From Betaproteobacteria bacterium LSUCC0117 (GTDB lineage Bacteria > Pseudomonadota > Gammaproteobacteria > Burkholderiales > Burkholderiaceae_C): a DNA stretch of 64,000 bases. A program made the position numbers and the translations under genes. Shown piece after piece: positions 16,590 to 26,482 of the stretch; position 1 is the stretch's first letter; the number at the start of each line of letters is the position of its first letter. Under the pieces are notes generated by a model. It did not search any database. It was not told where the DNA came from and was given only the letters and a program-made list of their open reading frames with translations. The stretch spans positions 186,001 to 250,000 of the forward strand of contig JAUJFZ010000002.1 of NCBI GenBank assembly GCA_030441535.1, given 5' to 3'.

Positions 16590-17462
16590 TTAACCGCCCA
16601 AGTGGAGACTTTGTAAGTCTTTTTGATAACCCTGATAGGTTTTGACCGCTTGCGCCCATTGCGCGGGTGTCATTAGGCTATGGAAGTCGGCCAGTAGCTG
16701 GCAGGTTTGCTGCCTTTCCGCCATGCGCCACTCCGCCGTGGCGCGCCATACGGCTTGCAGGCTCTGGGCGGCCGCTTGTTTCGCTTCAGGGGTGTCGAGT
16801 ACGCGCCCCCGATAGGCGACTAACCACCCTTTGAACGCTGTTTGGTTACGCAGGCGGTTTCGCCAGTTCTGCTCGAAGTCATAGGCCTCTTTCGCCAAGC
16901 GCGCCTTCACGGCCTCGGTTTGCTGACGGCTGATCGGGCCATACACCCGCTCGAGGTTCTCAATGGCGCGTTCGAGGCGTGACTCCATCAAGTCCTCAGG
17001 GCTAGCGTCCAACCACTTCTCGCGCCATTCAGCATTATTCTCGGCGATGGCCTTGTCAAAGTAACGCAGTTGATCAGCGGTGAGCGTGATCAAAATGGGG
17101 GCCGCCATTACAGCGGTTCGGTCGAGAACGGCATTGACCCGGGGTTCGAAGCGCGTGAACCACCCGCACATTTGAGCTCCTGTGATGGGCTTTTCAAGCT
17201 GCTGCTCGACATCCGATAGCAGGGCGTTAACGGCGGGGAGCTCGTTTGCCTTGTGCCACGCCAAGACGTCGCGCAGGCCAAGTTTCAGGTCGGGTGCCTG
17301 TTGGTCGTTGATATCAAAGTAACCGTCCAGCCACCAGTAGCTGACAGTGGGTAACTGGTTGTATAAAAGCTTCAGGGCGCTGCAGCCGAGCAGCGTCAGG
17401 CATAGGAACAGCGTCACGACACGCTTGGCGATAATAGAAGAACCTTTTGAAAGTGAAATCAT
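16590..17462 (-). CDS. DUF6279-type lipoprotein
   Basis: A protein of about 290 residues with a signal sequence RVVTLFLCLTLLGC whose LLGC is a lipobox, so it should be anchored in a membrane by its N-terminal cysteine. The body contains LLYNQLPTVSYWWLDGYFD, typical of the DUF6279 family, whose function is unknown. The ATG at 17462 would overlap the divergent glmU start codon at 17461. A GTG at 17420 is a plausible shorter start that leaves room for promoters. Confidence 0.75.
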   Translation of the reverse strand: MISLSKGSSIIAKRVVTLFLCLTLLGCSALKLLYNQLPTVSYWWLDGYFDINDQQAPDLKLGLRDVLAWHKANELPAVNALLSDVEQQLEKPITGAQMCGWFTRFEPRVNAVLDRTAVMAAPILITLTADQLRYFDKAIAENNAEWREKWLDASPEDLMESRLERAIENLERVYGPISRQQTEAVKARLAKEAYDFEQNWRNRLRNQTAFKGWLVAYRGRVLDTPEAKQAAAQSLQAVWRATAEWRMAERQQTCQLLADFHSLMTPAQWAQAVKTYQGYQKDLQSLHLGG

Positions 17463-18870
17463 GTCAACCAAAGCCTTTGCAGCCCTCAGTAAGCCGGTAG
17501 ACGTCGTCGTGATGGCGGCCGGAAAGGGCACCCGCATGCGAAGCCAAAAGCCGAAAGTATTGCAGGCTTTGGCAGGACGCGCTTTGCTGGGGCATGTACT
17601 TGATACCGCACTAGGGCTTGGCGTCCGTGATGTGGTGGTGATCACAGGCCACCAAAAAGAGGCGGTTCAAGCCTTTGCGACGCGGCATGAGCGCGTGGCC
17701 TGCGTGGTGCAAGAGCCCCAGCTTGGCACCGGCCATGCCGTGATGCAAGCGTTGCCCGCGCTGCAAGACGATGGGATGACCTTGGTGTTGTCGGGCGATG
17801 TGCCATTGACCCGCCCCGAGACATTGACTGCGCTGGTCGCCATGTGCGGCGGCGGTCAGATGGCGTTGCTCACGGTCAATCTGACGGACCCCACCGGTTA
17901 CGGCCGTATCCTGCGCAACGCCGATCAGCAGGTGCAAGCGATCCGTGAGGAGAAAGACGCCACGCCGCAAGAACGTGCCGTCACTGAGATTTACAGCGGC
18001 ATCATGGCGGTGCCAACGGCTTGGTTACGCGCGGCGATTGCGAAATTAGGCAACGATAACCAGCAGGGCGAATACTACTTGACCGACGTGGTGGCCCAAG
18101 CGGTCGCTGATGGCTTGCCCGTACAAGCCCACTGTATTCAAAATGATTGGGAGGTCGCGGGTGTGAACAGCCCCGCACAACTAGCCGCGTTGGAGCGGGT
18201 ATACCAGCGTCACCAGGCAGATGCCCACATGCAGGCGGGTGTTCGGTTGGCAGATCCGGAGCGTTTCGATGTGCGCGGTGAGCTCACGTGCGGCACCGAT
18301 GTTGAAATCGACGTCAACTGCGTTTTCCAAGGTCGCGTCAGCTTGGGTGATGGGGTGCGGGTTGGCGCTAATTGTGTGATTGCAAACGCCCACATTGCGG
18401 CTGGTGCCGTGATTCACCCGTTTACACACATCGACGGTGAAGCGGCTGGTGTGACGGTGGGTGAGGGCGCGCTGATTGGCCCGTTTGCCCGGTTGCGACC
18501 CGGTGCAAATCTGGGGCGAGAGGTCCACGTTGGTAACTTTGTAGAGATCAAGAACAGCTCGTTAGCCGACGGTGCCAAAGCTAACCACTTGGCGTATCTG
18601 GGTGATGCACAGGTTGGTGAGCGCGTGAATTATGGCGCCGGCAGCATTACCGCCAACTATGACGGGGCGAACAAACACCGAACCATCATCGAGGCCGATG
18701 TGCATGTCGGTAGCAACTGCGTCTTGGTGGCGCCCGTGACCATTGGCGCGGGCGGCACGGTGGGCGGTGGTTCTACCGTGACGAAAGACACGCCGGCGGG
18801 TGCGCTCACTGTGGCACGCGGCAAGCAAATCTCGATTCCAAATTGGCAGCGACCGAGTAAAAAGAAATAA
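17461..18870 (+). CDS. glmU: Bifunctional UDP-GlcNAc pyrophosphorylase / GlcN-1-P acetyltransferase
   Basis: A 469-residue enzyme that makes UDP-N-acetylglucosamine for peptidoglycan and LPS. The N-terminal uridylyltransferase has VVMAAGKGTRMRSQKPKVL (about residues 15-33). The C-terminal left-handed beta-helix has hexapeptide repeats and the FVEIKNSSLADGAKANHLAYLGDA motif near residue 360. The frame is open further upstream to 17347, but MSTKAFAALSKPVDVV is the expected N-terminus. With glmS at 28.7 kb, two steps of amino-sugar synthesis lie in this window. Confidence 0.96.
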   Translation: MSTKAFAALSKPVDVVVMAAGKGTRMRSQKPKVLQALAGRALLGHVLDTALGLGVRDVVVITGHQKEAVQAFATRHERVACVVQEPQLGTGHAVMQALPALQDDGMTLVLSGDVPLTRPETLTALVAMCGGGQMALLTVNLTDPTGYGRILRNADQQVQAIREEKDATPQERAVTEIYSGIMAVPTAWLRAAIAKLGNDNQQGEYYLTDVVAQAVADGLPVQAHCIQNDWEVAGVNSPAQLAALERVYQRHQADAHMQAGVRLADPERFDVRGELTCGTDVEIDVNCVFQGRVSLGDGVRVGANCVIANAHIAAGAVIHPFTHIDGEAAGVTVGEGALIGPFARLRPGANLGREVHVGNFVEIKNSSLADGAKANHLAYLGDAQVGERVNYGAGSITANYDGANKHRTIIEADVHVGSNCVLVAPVTIGAGGTVGGGSTVTKDTPAGALTVARGKQISIPNWQRPSKKK

Positions 18871-18919
18871 GCAGATGCTTTAAATCTGTCATCGCCATGG
18901 CGACTACCAAGCTGCAACG

Positions 18920-20410
18920 CTAGCTCGCCACCATCAACGGTTTTGTTGCCTGATACAGCGCACGGAAGCGCGCATGTCGCTTTGCGAGCAACTCGTGCAA
19001 CGTGGTGTCCCCCCGATCTGGGGTGAAGGTTTTTTCGATGGGTGGACGCACACAAACGCGTTCGAAATTGGCTGCGGTTTGCGGCAAGGTGGCCAGCCAG
19101 CCCAGTCGCGCTGCACCCAGCGCCGCACCCGTCGTGGCGCCGCTGTGCAGGTGTAAATCCAATTGAAATATATCGGCGAGTAACTGCAACCACCAGTCAC
19201 TGCGGCTACCGCCGCCCACCACTGACAGCCCCGTTGCATGACCCAGTGCGAGCGTTTGCAGACCATCCAGCAAGCCAAACCCCACACCCTCCGCTACGGC
19301 ATAGGCCAGCGCAGCGGTGTCATGCGTTGCGGTTAGACCAAACCAGGTCGCCTTCGCATTGGCATTGTTGTAGGGAGAGCGTTCACCCGTGAGGTAAGGC
19401 AAGAACAAAGGCGCATGTGCGCGCGCAGGCGCGGGCAAAGTGGCCGCTAAATCGAGCAGCGCACCCTCATTACTGACATTGAGGGTACGCTTTGCCCAAC
19501 TTAAGGCACTGGCTGCGCTGTGCATGACGCTCATTTGATGCCATCGGTTGGGCAACGCGTGGCAGAAAGCGTGCACGGCCTGAGCTGGGTTTGGCGTGTA
19601 TTGATCACTGGCGACAAACACAACCCCTGAGGTGCCCAGCGATACAAAGCCTTCGCCCGCGGCGCCGACGCCGACGCCCATACCAATCGCGCTGGCGGCG
19701 TTATCGCCCGCGCCACCCGCGATCACGGTGTTGGTGGGGATGCCCCAACGTGCAGACCATTCAGGCAACAGTGAGCCGGACGGCGCACTGCCTTCAACCA
19801 AACGGGGCATGTGGGCACGGGTCAGGCCGCAAGCCTCCAGCAGCGTATCCGACCAGTCGCGCTTTGCGACGTCGAGCCACAGGGTACCCGCTGCATCCGA
19901 CATCTCACTGACCGCCTCGCCGCAGAGCTGCAACCGTAACCAATCCTTGGGCAGTAGCACCTGTCGCACCTGCGCGAACACATCAGGCTCGTTGTCCCGG
20001 ACCCATTGCAATTTTGGCGCCGTAAAGCCTGGCATGGCCAGATTGCCCGCGATGTCACTGAGTTGCGGTACCGCCTTGGTCAGCGCTTCACATTGCGCGA
20101 AGCTTCGACCATCGTTCCAGAGAATGGCGGGTCTCAACACGCGTTCGTCTGCGTCGAGTAAAACGGCGCCGTGCATTTGACCCGATAGACCAATGCCCTC
20201 TAAGTTAGCCAGCGCTTCAGGAACACGTTGATGAAGGTCATCCATAACGGCTTCAAGCGCTTGCCACCAGGATGCAGGCGATTGCTCGGACCACAGGGGT
20301 TTGGGGTTGTCGACACGCAGCGGCGCGTGCGCAGTCGCGACGATGTCGTGCTGGGCATTCAGCAGCAACGCTTTGAGCTCTGAAGTGCCCAGATCGAGGC
20401 CAAGAAACAT
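18920..20410 (-). CDS. xylB: Xylulokinase
   Basis: A 496-residue FGGY-family kinase phosphorylating D-xylulose to xylulose-5-phosphate. It starts MFLGLDLGTSELKALLL and has the GLSGQMHGAVLLD substrate motif, the adenosine motif VVGGGSRSDWWLQLLAD, and LPYLTGERSPYNN. In polyol operons of Pseudomonas and Rhodobacter this enzyme handles xylulose produced from D-arabitol by the mannitol dehydrogenase. It is the last gene of the polyol cluster, 8 nt after the AraC-type gene. A small palindrome, TCGCCATGGCGA (18892-18903), separates it from the convergent glmU. Confidence 0.93.
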   Translation of the reverse strand: MFLGLDLGTSELKALLLNAQHDIVATAHAPLRVDNPKPLWSEQSPASWWQALEAVMDDLHQRVPEALANLEGIGLSGQMHGAVLLDADERVLRPAILWNDGRSFAQCEALTKAVPQLSDIAGNLAMPGFTAPKLQWVRDNEPDVFAQVRQVLLPKDWLRLQLCGEAVSEMSDAAGTLWLDVAKRDWSDTLLEACGLTRAHMPRLVEGSAPSGSLLPEWSARWGIPTNTVIAGGAGDNAASAIGMGVGVGAAGEGFVSLGTSGVVFVASDQYTPNPAQAVHAFCHALPNRWHQMSVMHSAASALSWAKRTLNVSNEGALLDLAATLPAPARAHAPLFLPYLTGERSPYNNANAKATWFGLTATHDTAALAYAVAEGVGFGLLDGLQTLALGHATGLSVVGGGSRSDWWLQLLADIFQLDLHLHSGATTGAALGAARLGWLATLPQTAANFERVCVRPPIEKTFTPDRGDTTLHELLAKRHARFRALYQATKPLMVAS

Positions 20411-20418
20411 AGGTGTGT

Positions 20419-21366
20419 TCAGCTGGCTAACTTGCGCGTGCCGAATCGCCGCACCGATTGTCGGCGAAACTCGGATGGTGTCATGCCCTTCGCCTCTAAG
20501 AATCGGCGATTGAAGTTAGCGACGTTGTTGAAGCCAACCTCATAACAAATATCAGCCACTAATTTGTCGGTCTCCATCAAGAGGTGACAAGCCTTATGGA
20601 CGCGAATCCGGTTCACAAAGTCGGTGTAGCTGTTGCCGGTCGCCTTGCGGAAAAAACGGGAGAAACGGGTTTCTGACATCCCCATTTCACTGGCGACGTC
20701 AGCCATTGAAACGGGCTCTGACAGGTTGTCTGTGATGCGGTTGACAATCTGGTTGATGAGATCCATGCCTGGCTCGTCATGGGCGGCACCTTGAAGCTGA
20801 ATGTTGGAGAGCAGGCGGTAGTCACTGCACGACACCAGCATGGCCAGGAAGTCAAAAAATGCCGCCATGCGGGCCGTCCCCTTGGCGGCTTTGACTCGGT
20901 GCCAATGCGTGAGTGCGGCGTCACCCAAGCCGAAAAATTCGATACCGTGTTTGGCGCGCTCGAGTAATGGCATGAGCTCGGCAAGTTCAGGCAGGTGTTT
21001 GGCAGCCGATGCAATGGGGTCGTGGTCGAACTGGATCACGTAGTCCCGCTCGCTGACGCCGCCCTCGGGGGCATCCATCGAGACCCAATTGTGCGGTAAC
21101 CGGGGCCCACACAGCACCAAATGGCCTGGCGAGAACGGGCCGATCCAGTCGCCGACGAACGCTTTGCCATTGGTTTGCGTGATCAAGTGCAGCTCGTACT
21201 CGTCATGGAAGTGCCAGCGCTCCAGTTCGGTTGGAAACCCATGACTCAAACAACGCACCACGCCAGCCTCTTCTGGCGGCTCATAGCCCAGTTTGGGCGA
21301 GCGCGAATAAACGTGCTCAAGCTCAGGCTTGACTTGTCGGGGAAGGGCAAAGGCGCGCTTGTTCAC
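20419..21366 (-). CDS. AraC-family regulator of the polyol operon
   Basis: A 315-residue regulator with an N-terminal cupin-like sugar-sensing domain (ERWHFHDEYELHLITQTNGKAFVGD, about residues 50-75) and a C-terminal double helix-turn-helix (MADVASEMGMSETRFSRFFRKATGNSYTDFVNRIR..., about 215-300). The position inside the polyol cluster and this architecture match MtlR of Pseudomonas, an activator induced by mannitol, sorbitol or arabitol. It lies 9 nt after the SDR gene, so it is probably made from the operon transcript. Confidence 0.88.
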   Translation of the reverse strand: MNKRAFALPRQVKPELEHVYSRSPKLGYEPPEEAGVVRCLSHGFPTELERWHFHDEYELHLITQTNGKAFVGDWIGPFSPGHLVLCGPRLPHNWVSMDAPEGGVSERDYVIQFDHDPIASAAKHLPELAELMPLLERAKHGIEFFGLGDAALTHWHRVKAAKGTARMAAFFDFLAMLVSCSDYRLLSNIQLQGAAHDEPGMDLINQIVNRITDNLSEPVSMADVASEMGMSETRFSRFFRKATGNSYTDFVNRIRVHKACHLLMETDKLVADICYEVGFNNVANFNRRFLEAKGMTPSEFRRQSVRRFGTRKLAS

Positions 21367-21375
21367 TGTATAAAA

Positions 21376-22161
21376 TTAACTCATCACATTGCCGCCGTCA
21401 ACATTCAGCGTTTGCGCTGTGATGTAACTGGCTTCAGGGCTGGCCAAAAAGACTGCGGCACCACAAATATCCTGCGGCGACCCCATATAACCGAGGGGCA
21501 CGGCGAGACCGACTTGTTTCTTTTTCTCACCGATCGGCAGGTTCTCATACTTCGCGAATAGCGCGTCCACACTCGCCCACATCGGCGTATCAATCACGCC
21601 GGGGGAAATACCGTTGACGCGGATATGGTGCGGCGCCATGGCCAGTGCAGCGGATTGGGTATAACTCACGATCGCCGCTTTACTGGCGCAGTAATGCGAG
21701 ACCAAAGCCTCGCCGCGTCTTCCCGCTTGTGAGGCCATGTTGACCACCGCACCGCGTGTACCGCTATCAACCATGTGCTGTAACACCGCTTGCATGACAA
21801 AAAATGCACCTTTCACATTGACCGAGAAGATCTTGTCATACATGGCCTCATTTGATTCGAGGAGTGGCGCCATGTCGAATATCGCAGCGTTGTTGAACAA
21901 GGTATGAATCGGGCCAAAGGTGGAAGCGGCTTGGGCCACCATAGGTTTGATGGCCTTGGTGTCGGTGACGTCACACGCAATGTACTGAATCGCGTTTGGA
22001 AAGTCGGCCATCAATTGCTGCACGTCTTTGCTCGCGCTGGCGCCGATATCGACGACCGTGCACTTGGCGCCAGCGGTGGCGAAAGCACGCGCGACGGCGG
22101 CGCCAATGCCACCCCCTGCGCCGGTTAGCAACGCGTGTTGATGGGCTAATGGTGTGCTCAT
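21376..22161 (-). CDS. smoS: Sorbitol dehydrogenase, SDR family (SmoS-like)
   Basis: A 261-residue short-chain dehydrogenase. It has the NAD motif TGAGGGIG near residue 14, NNAAIFDMAPL, and the active-site S-Y-K in NMASQAGRRGEALVSHYCASK. The segment after the active site and the tail TAQTLNVDGGNVMS are very like the Rhodobacter sorbitol (glucitol) dehydrogenase SmoS, which oxidises D-glucitol to D-fructose and also galactitol. It follows the mannitol dehydrogenase gene by 29 nt. Confidence 0.88.
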   Translation of the reverse strand: MSTPLAHQHALLTGAGGGIGAAVARAFATAGAKCTVVDIGASASKDVQQLMADFPNAIQYIACDVTDTKAIKPMVAQAASTFGPIHTLFNNAAIFDMAPLLESNEAMYDKIFSVNVKGAFFVMQAVLQHMVDSGTRGAVVNMASQAGRRGEALVSHYCASKAAIVSYTQSAALAMAPHHIRVNGISPGVIDTPMWASVDALFAKYENLPIGEKKKQVGLAVPLGYMGSPQDICGAAVFLASPEASYITAQTLNVDGGNVMS

Positions 22162-22190
22162 GGTGTGTCGTCTCAGTGGTGCGGTGTGGT

Positions 22191-23615
22191 TCAGGCGGGT
22201 TGTAAGCCGTGCGTGTCCAAAAATTCTTGAACCGCAGTGTACGCTTTTGATAAGGCACTGATTAGCACCTCGCTGCCCGCGAGATCACCCCACAAAACTT
22301 CGTCGCAGGCAAACGCACGGACCGGATCCGCATCGGCACAAATCGCATGCGCAACCTCGGGATTCATGGCTTGGTCTTGATAAACGTGCGGAAGTTCACC
22401 GCGATGCCAGCGTTGTAAATAGGCCAGAAACAACGCGGGCAAAATCATCACAGCGGCGATGGATTCTTTGCGCGCGAGGCGCTCGCGGATGGTTGGTGCA
22501 ATGAACCCGGGGATCTTTGAAAACCCATCCATGGCGACGCGTTGGTTCGTGTCAGCGATAGCGGGGTTGCTGAAGCGGTCCAACACCACATCGCGGTATT
22601 GTTCGAGGTCGATGGGGCAAGGGGTCAATACGGGGATAACGTCATCGGTGACGTAGTTGTAGGCCAACTGCCGGGTGGGGGCATGCAACGTGCCCTCGTG
22701 GATGTACGTCATACCCAGCAGGGTGCCCGCCCAAGCGATACAACTGTGGGTGGCATTCAGTAAACGGATTTTGGCCTCTTCGTAGGCAGCGACATCCTCA
22801 ACCATCTCAACGCCGACCGTCTCGAATGCGGGGCGTCCGTTGATAAAGTTGTCTTCGATGACCCATTGAATGAATGACTCACCCATGAGGCTGGCTGGGT
22901 CGTCTTGACCGGTCGCGGCCTTCACGCGTGCCACAACTGCCGGTGTCGGGCGCGGGGTGATGCGATCAACCATGGCGTTGGGGCTGGTGGTGTAGGCTGC
23001 GACCCAAGCACCCAGTGCCTCGTCACCAATGTGTTTGATGAACTGCAGCAAGCCCGCCCGTGAGCGGTCGCCGTTGTGTCGCAAGTTATCGCAATTCAGC
23101 AGCGTAACCCCCGTCTCTGAGGTGTTGAGTGCCACCATGCGGGCACGCAATAAGGTGCACAACGCACCGTAGATGGTGTGTCCTGCACGACCGGCTTTCA
23201 CGGCTTTGATATCGGCGGCAAGGTCCGCAAAGGACAGATCCAACTGGTCGTTGGCATCTAAATAGTAGCCCGCCTCCGTCACTGTGAAACTGATGATGCG
23301 TGTGGCGGCATTTTGGGCGATGTCGATCAAGCCGACGAGGTCATCGCTGTAACTCACGACGCGCTTGATGGCGGTGATGCGCTCGTAGCTGTAGACGCCT
23401 TGTGGCGTCACGGTTTCTAGGGTGTAGCTGCCGTCTTGGGCCTTCAAGTCAGCGATGGTTTGCGTCATATCGGGCCGGATGTTCCCGCCCGCGAGCGCCC
23501 AGCGGGTGTCGCCAGCTGTATGCAGTGCATTTAAATAGACGGCCTGGTGCGCGCGGTGAAATGAGCCGAGCCCAAGATGCAGCATCCAGAGGTGAGTGGT
23601 ATCCAATGTGGTCAT
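22191..23615 (-). CDS. mtlK: Mannitol 2-dehydrogenase (long-chain polyol dehydrogenase)
   Basis: A 474-residue NAD-dependent enzyme that oxidises D-mannitol to D-fructose and usually D-arabitol to D-xylulose. It has the N-terminal LHLGLGSFHRAHQAVYL, VDRITPRPTP and the catalytic-lysine region KIRLLNATHSCIAWAG. The frame extends 46 codons further, but MTTLDTTHLW at 23615 is the natural start, 37 nt after the ATPase gene. Together with xylB it gives a route for arabitol as well as mannitol. Confidence 0.92.
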   Translation of the reverse strand: MTTLDTTHLWMLHLGLGSFHRAHQAVYLNALHTAGDTRWALAGGNIRPDMTQTIADLKAQDGSYTLETVTPQGVYSYERITAIKRVVSYSDDLVGLIDIAQNAATRIISFTVTEAGYYLDANDQLDLSFADLAADIKAVKAGRAGHTIYGALCTLLRARMVALNTSETGVTLLNCDNLRHNGDRSRAGLLQFIKHIGDEALGAWVAAYTTSPNAMVDRITPRPTPAVVARVKAATGQDDPASLMGESFIQWVIEDNFINGRPAFETVGVEMVEDVAAYEEAKIRLLNATHSCIAWAGTLLGMTYIHEGTLHAPTRQLAYNYVTDDVIPVLTPCPIDLEQYRDVVLDRFSNPAIADTNQRVAMDGFSKIPGFIAPTIRERLARKESIAAVMILPALFLAYLQRWHRGELPHVYQDQAMNPEVAHAICADADPVRAFACDEVLWGDLAGSEVLISALSKAYTAVQEFLDTHGLQPA

Positions 23616-23652
23616 GGTACGAGGGACGTGAGAGGAGGTGTGAATCGAATGG

Positions 23653-24690
23653 TTAAACGGGGTTGCGTACCGTGCAGCCTTGGGTGTCGAACCAATGCGC
23701 TTTACTGAGATCCAAAACCAAACCGACCGCGTCACCCACATGAACGTTTGCACGATCGGCCTGACGCGCCACCATTTGGGCGCCGGTTTGCGTTTTGGCG
23801 TAAATCAAGGTTTCGGCGCCCAGCGCTTCCACCAAGACAACGGTCGCTGGGACACCAGTCCCATCTTCGGCAAGCCGCACGCTTTCAGGACGCAGTCCCA
23901 TGCTGCCACCATCGGCGCCTGCAGGTGCGGCTGCGCGCACCTCTGCGGGTAGTTGTGCGAGCGGTGCCACGTTCATTTGCGGGGTGCCGATGAATTGTGC
24001 AACAAATTGATTGACCGGATTGTCATACAACTCCAGTGGTGAGCCGACTTGCTCGATCAGGCCATCACGAAGCACAACGACCCGGTCTGCCAGCGTCATC
24101 GCTTCAACTTGGTCGTGCGTGACATAAATGGTGGTCGCACCCAGGTCGCGGTGTAACTGCGCGATTTCGACGCGCGTTTGGCCGCGCAATGCGGCATCGA
24201 GGTTGGACAACGGTTCATCAAATAAGAAGACCTTGGGCGCACGAACGATGGCACGACCAATCGCGACACGCTGACGTTGACCGCCAGACAGAGCGCCGGG
24301 CGTACGCTCAAGGTAGTCGGTTAGGTTGAGAATGTCGGCCGCACGGGTCACTTTTTCGTTGATAGTTTTTTTCGATTCGCCAGCAAGTTTCAAGGCGAAA
24401 CTCATGTTCTCGTAAACGCTCATGTGCGGATAAAGCGCATAGCTTTGGAACACCATGGCCAAGTCGCGCTTGGAGGAGGGCAGGTGTGTAATGTCACGGC
24501 CATCCAAATTCAATTGCCCGCCATCGATGTGCTCAAGGCCAGCAATCAAACGCAGCAGGGTACTCTTGCCGCAACCGGAGGGTCCCACGAAAACGATGAA
24601 TTCGCCGGGTTGAATTTCTAAGTCAATGCCTTTGATGGCGCGGTGCTCGCCAAAAAATTTTTCGATGCCTTTAAGCTCAAGGTAAGCCAT
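23653..24690 (-). CDS. smoK: Polyol ABC transporter ATP-binding protein
   Basis: A 345-residue MalK/UgpC-type ATPase with Walker A GPSGCGKST, signature LSGGQRQRVAIGRA, Walker B VFLFDEPLSNLD and a C-terminal OB-type regulatory domain of about 110 residues. It energises sorbitol/mannitol uptake by the two permeases and the binding protein encoded just upstream. Order in the transcript: binding protein, permease F, permease G, ATPase. Confidence 0.92.
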   Translation of the reverse strand: MAYLELKGIEKFFGEHRAIKGIDLEIQPGEFIVFVGPSGCGKSTLLRLIAGLEHIDGGQLNLDGRDITHLPSSKRDLAMVFQSYALYPHMSVYENMSFALKLAGESKKTINEKVTRAADILNLTDYLERTPGALSGGQRQRVAIGRAIVRAPKVFLFDEPLSNLDAALRGQTRVEIAQLHRDLGATTIYVTHDQVEAMTLADRVVVLRDGLIEQVGSPLELYDNPVNQFVAQFIGTPQMNVAPLAQLPAEVRAAAPAGADGGSMGLRPESVRLAEDGTGVPATVVLVEALGAETLIYAKTQTGAQMVARQADRANVHVGDAVGLVLDLSKAHWFDTQGCTVRNPV

Positions 24691-24731
24691 TTGCGTGCTC
24701 TCTATGTATTGCTATCTGATGAGGGTGGTAC

Positions 24732-25565
24732 TTATTTGACGGCGCCGAAGGTGAGGCCTTGCACCAACTGCTTTTGACTGAACCAGCCAAAAACCACGAT
24801 CGGCGCGATTGCTATGAGTGAAGCCGCCGATAGCTTGGCCCAAAACAAGCCCTCGGGGCTGGAGTACTGAGCGATCAATGCGGCCAATGTGCCTGCTTTT
24901 GCCGCCGTCAGCGTGAGACTCCAAAATGCCTCATTCCAACTCAAAACCAAGCACAGCAAGCCAGTGGAGGCGATCGTACCGATGGCGAGCGGCAGCAAGA
25001 CCATGCGTGCCTCTTGCCATAGGGTCGCGCCGTCCATGCGTGCTGCATCAAGAATTTCTTTCGGAATATCTTTGAAGCCGGCGTACAGCATCCACACCAT
25101 GATCGGTAAATTTGCGAGTGTGAAAATGATGACCAACGCGGTCAGGCTATCGAGCATGTTGCTGCTTTGGGCCAATACATAAATCGGCATCAACGCGCCT
25201 ACCGCTGGCATCATTTTGGTCGATAGCATCCACATCAATACATCTTTGGTGGCTTTGCTGGGGTAAAACGCCATGGCGTAAGCTGCCGGCGCCGCAATTG
25301 CCAAGCCCAGGATGGTCGACCCGACACTGGTGATCAGCGAGTTGAGCGCGTAATGCATGTAGTCGCTGCGCTCTTGGACGATGGTGAAATTTTCCAGCGT
25401 TGGCTCGAATAGCACGAGAGGCGGCACGGCAATCGCTTGCAACTCAGTTTTGAAAGCGGTTAGCGCCATCCAACCCAAAGGGAAGAATAGGAACAGCGTG
25501 ACTGACCATGCGACCAGCGTTCGCAGGATCATGGCAGGGGTGTAAGTGGGGCGATGGTGTCTCAT
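24732..25565 (-). CDS. smoG: Polyol ABC transporter permease (MalG type)
   Basis: A 277-residue inner-membrane permease with six predicted helices and the ATPase-contact loop EILDAARMDGATLWQEARMVLLPLA (EAA motif). MRHHRPTYTPAM at 25565 leaves 13 nt after the previous gene; a further in-frame ATG at 25598 would overlap it by 20 nt and is less likely. Confidence 0.9.
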   Translation of the reverse strand: MRHHRPTYTPAMILRTLVAWSVTLFLFFPLGWMALTAFKTELQAIAVPPLVLFEPTLENFTIVQERSDYMHYALNSLITSVGSTILGLAIAAPAAYAMAFYPSKATKDVLMWMLSTKMMPAVGALMPIYVLAQSSNMLDSLTALVIIFTLANLPIMVWMLYAGFKDIPKEILDAARMDGATLWQEARMVLLPLAIGTIASTGLLCLVLSWNEAFWSLTLTAAKAGTLAALIAQYSSPEGLFWAKLSAASLIAIAPIVVFGWFSQKQLVQGLTFGAVK

Positions 25566-25578
25566 TGGGGGGCTCACA

Positions 25579-26451
25579 TCAGTCCAGGTTCTTGCCAACC
25601 ATGCGGATCAAGAAGACGGCCGCAATGTTGGCAATGATCACGGCGAAGAGGGCGCCAGCAGACGCGACGCCGAAGTCAAAGTCAAGCAGCGCTTGTTTGA
25701 AGATGAGGAAAGTCACATTGGTACTGGCATCGCTGGGACCGCCTTGCGTGGTCGTGAAGATCTCAGCAAAGACGCTCAGCAGGAAAATCATTTCAATCAT
25801 CACAACGACCGCGATCGGTCGGCTGAGATGTGGGATGTACAGGTAGCGCAGTTGTTGCAAATAGGTCGCGCCATCCATGCGGGCGGCTTCTAATTGCTCG
25901 CGGTCCATGCTTTGCAGCGCGGTGATAAAAATCAGTGCCGCAAACGGTAGCCACTGCCAGCTCACGATCAGGATGATGGAAAACAACGGGTAATCCGTTA
26001 ACCAGTTCACGGGCTCGGCGCCGAAGAAAATCCAGACCTGCGCCAGCACGCCGTATACGGGGTTCATCATCATGTGCTTCCACAGCAAGGCATTGACTGT
26101 GGGCATGACAAAGAAAGGGGAGATCAGCAAGACGCGTGCAATGCCGCGTCCGGGAAATGGGGCATCTGTGATCAGGCCAAGAAACAGGCCCAGCACAACA
26201 GTGATGACAATCACCCAGCCAAGTAACAGCACGGTATTTAAGACGGCTGGCCAAAATGACGGGTCGGTAATGAAGTATTCGTAATTTTCTAGGCCGATGA
26301 ACCCCGTGTTGTCGGGTTGCATCAGGTTGAAACGGATGGTGCTGAAGTAAATCGTCATCACCAATGGGACGATCATCCAGAGCAGCAGGCTGACAACAGC
26401 AGGCGCTTGTAGAAGCCGGGGCAAGGTTCGGGGCGCAGACTTTTGGGACAT
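25579..26451 (-). CDS. smoF: Polyol ABC transporter permease (MalF type)
   Basis: A 290-residue permease with six hydrophobic segments and the EAA loop EQLEAARMDGATYLQQLRYLYIPHL. MSQKSAPRTLPR at 26451 is the likely start; six more codons are open upstream. It is separated from the binding-protein gene by 134 bp that hold two hairpins. Confidence 0.9.
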   Translation of the reverse strand: MSQKSAPRTLPRLLQAPAVVSLLLWMIVPLVMTIYFSTIRFNLMQPDNTGFIGLENYEYFITDPSFWPAVLNTVLLLGWVIVITVVLGLFLGLITDAPFPGRGIARVLLISPFFVMPTVNALLWKHMMMNPVYGVLAQVWIFFGAEPVNWLTDYPLFSIILIVSWQWLPFAALIFITALQSMDREQLEAARMDGATYLQQLRYLYIPHLSRPIAVVVMIEMIFLLSVFAEIFTTTQGGPSDASTNVTFLIFKQALLDFDFGVASAGALFAVIIANIAAVFLIRMVGKNLD

Positions 26452-26482
26452 AGGGTTCCCTGATCTCAATCAAACAGTGAGC

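Noticed and set aside
18892..18903. Palindrome between glmU and xylB.
   Set aside because: Only 12 bp and no U-run; too weak to call a terminator or operator.
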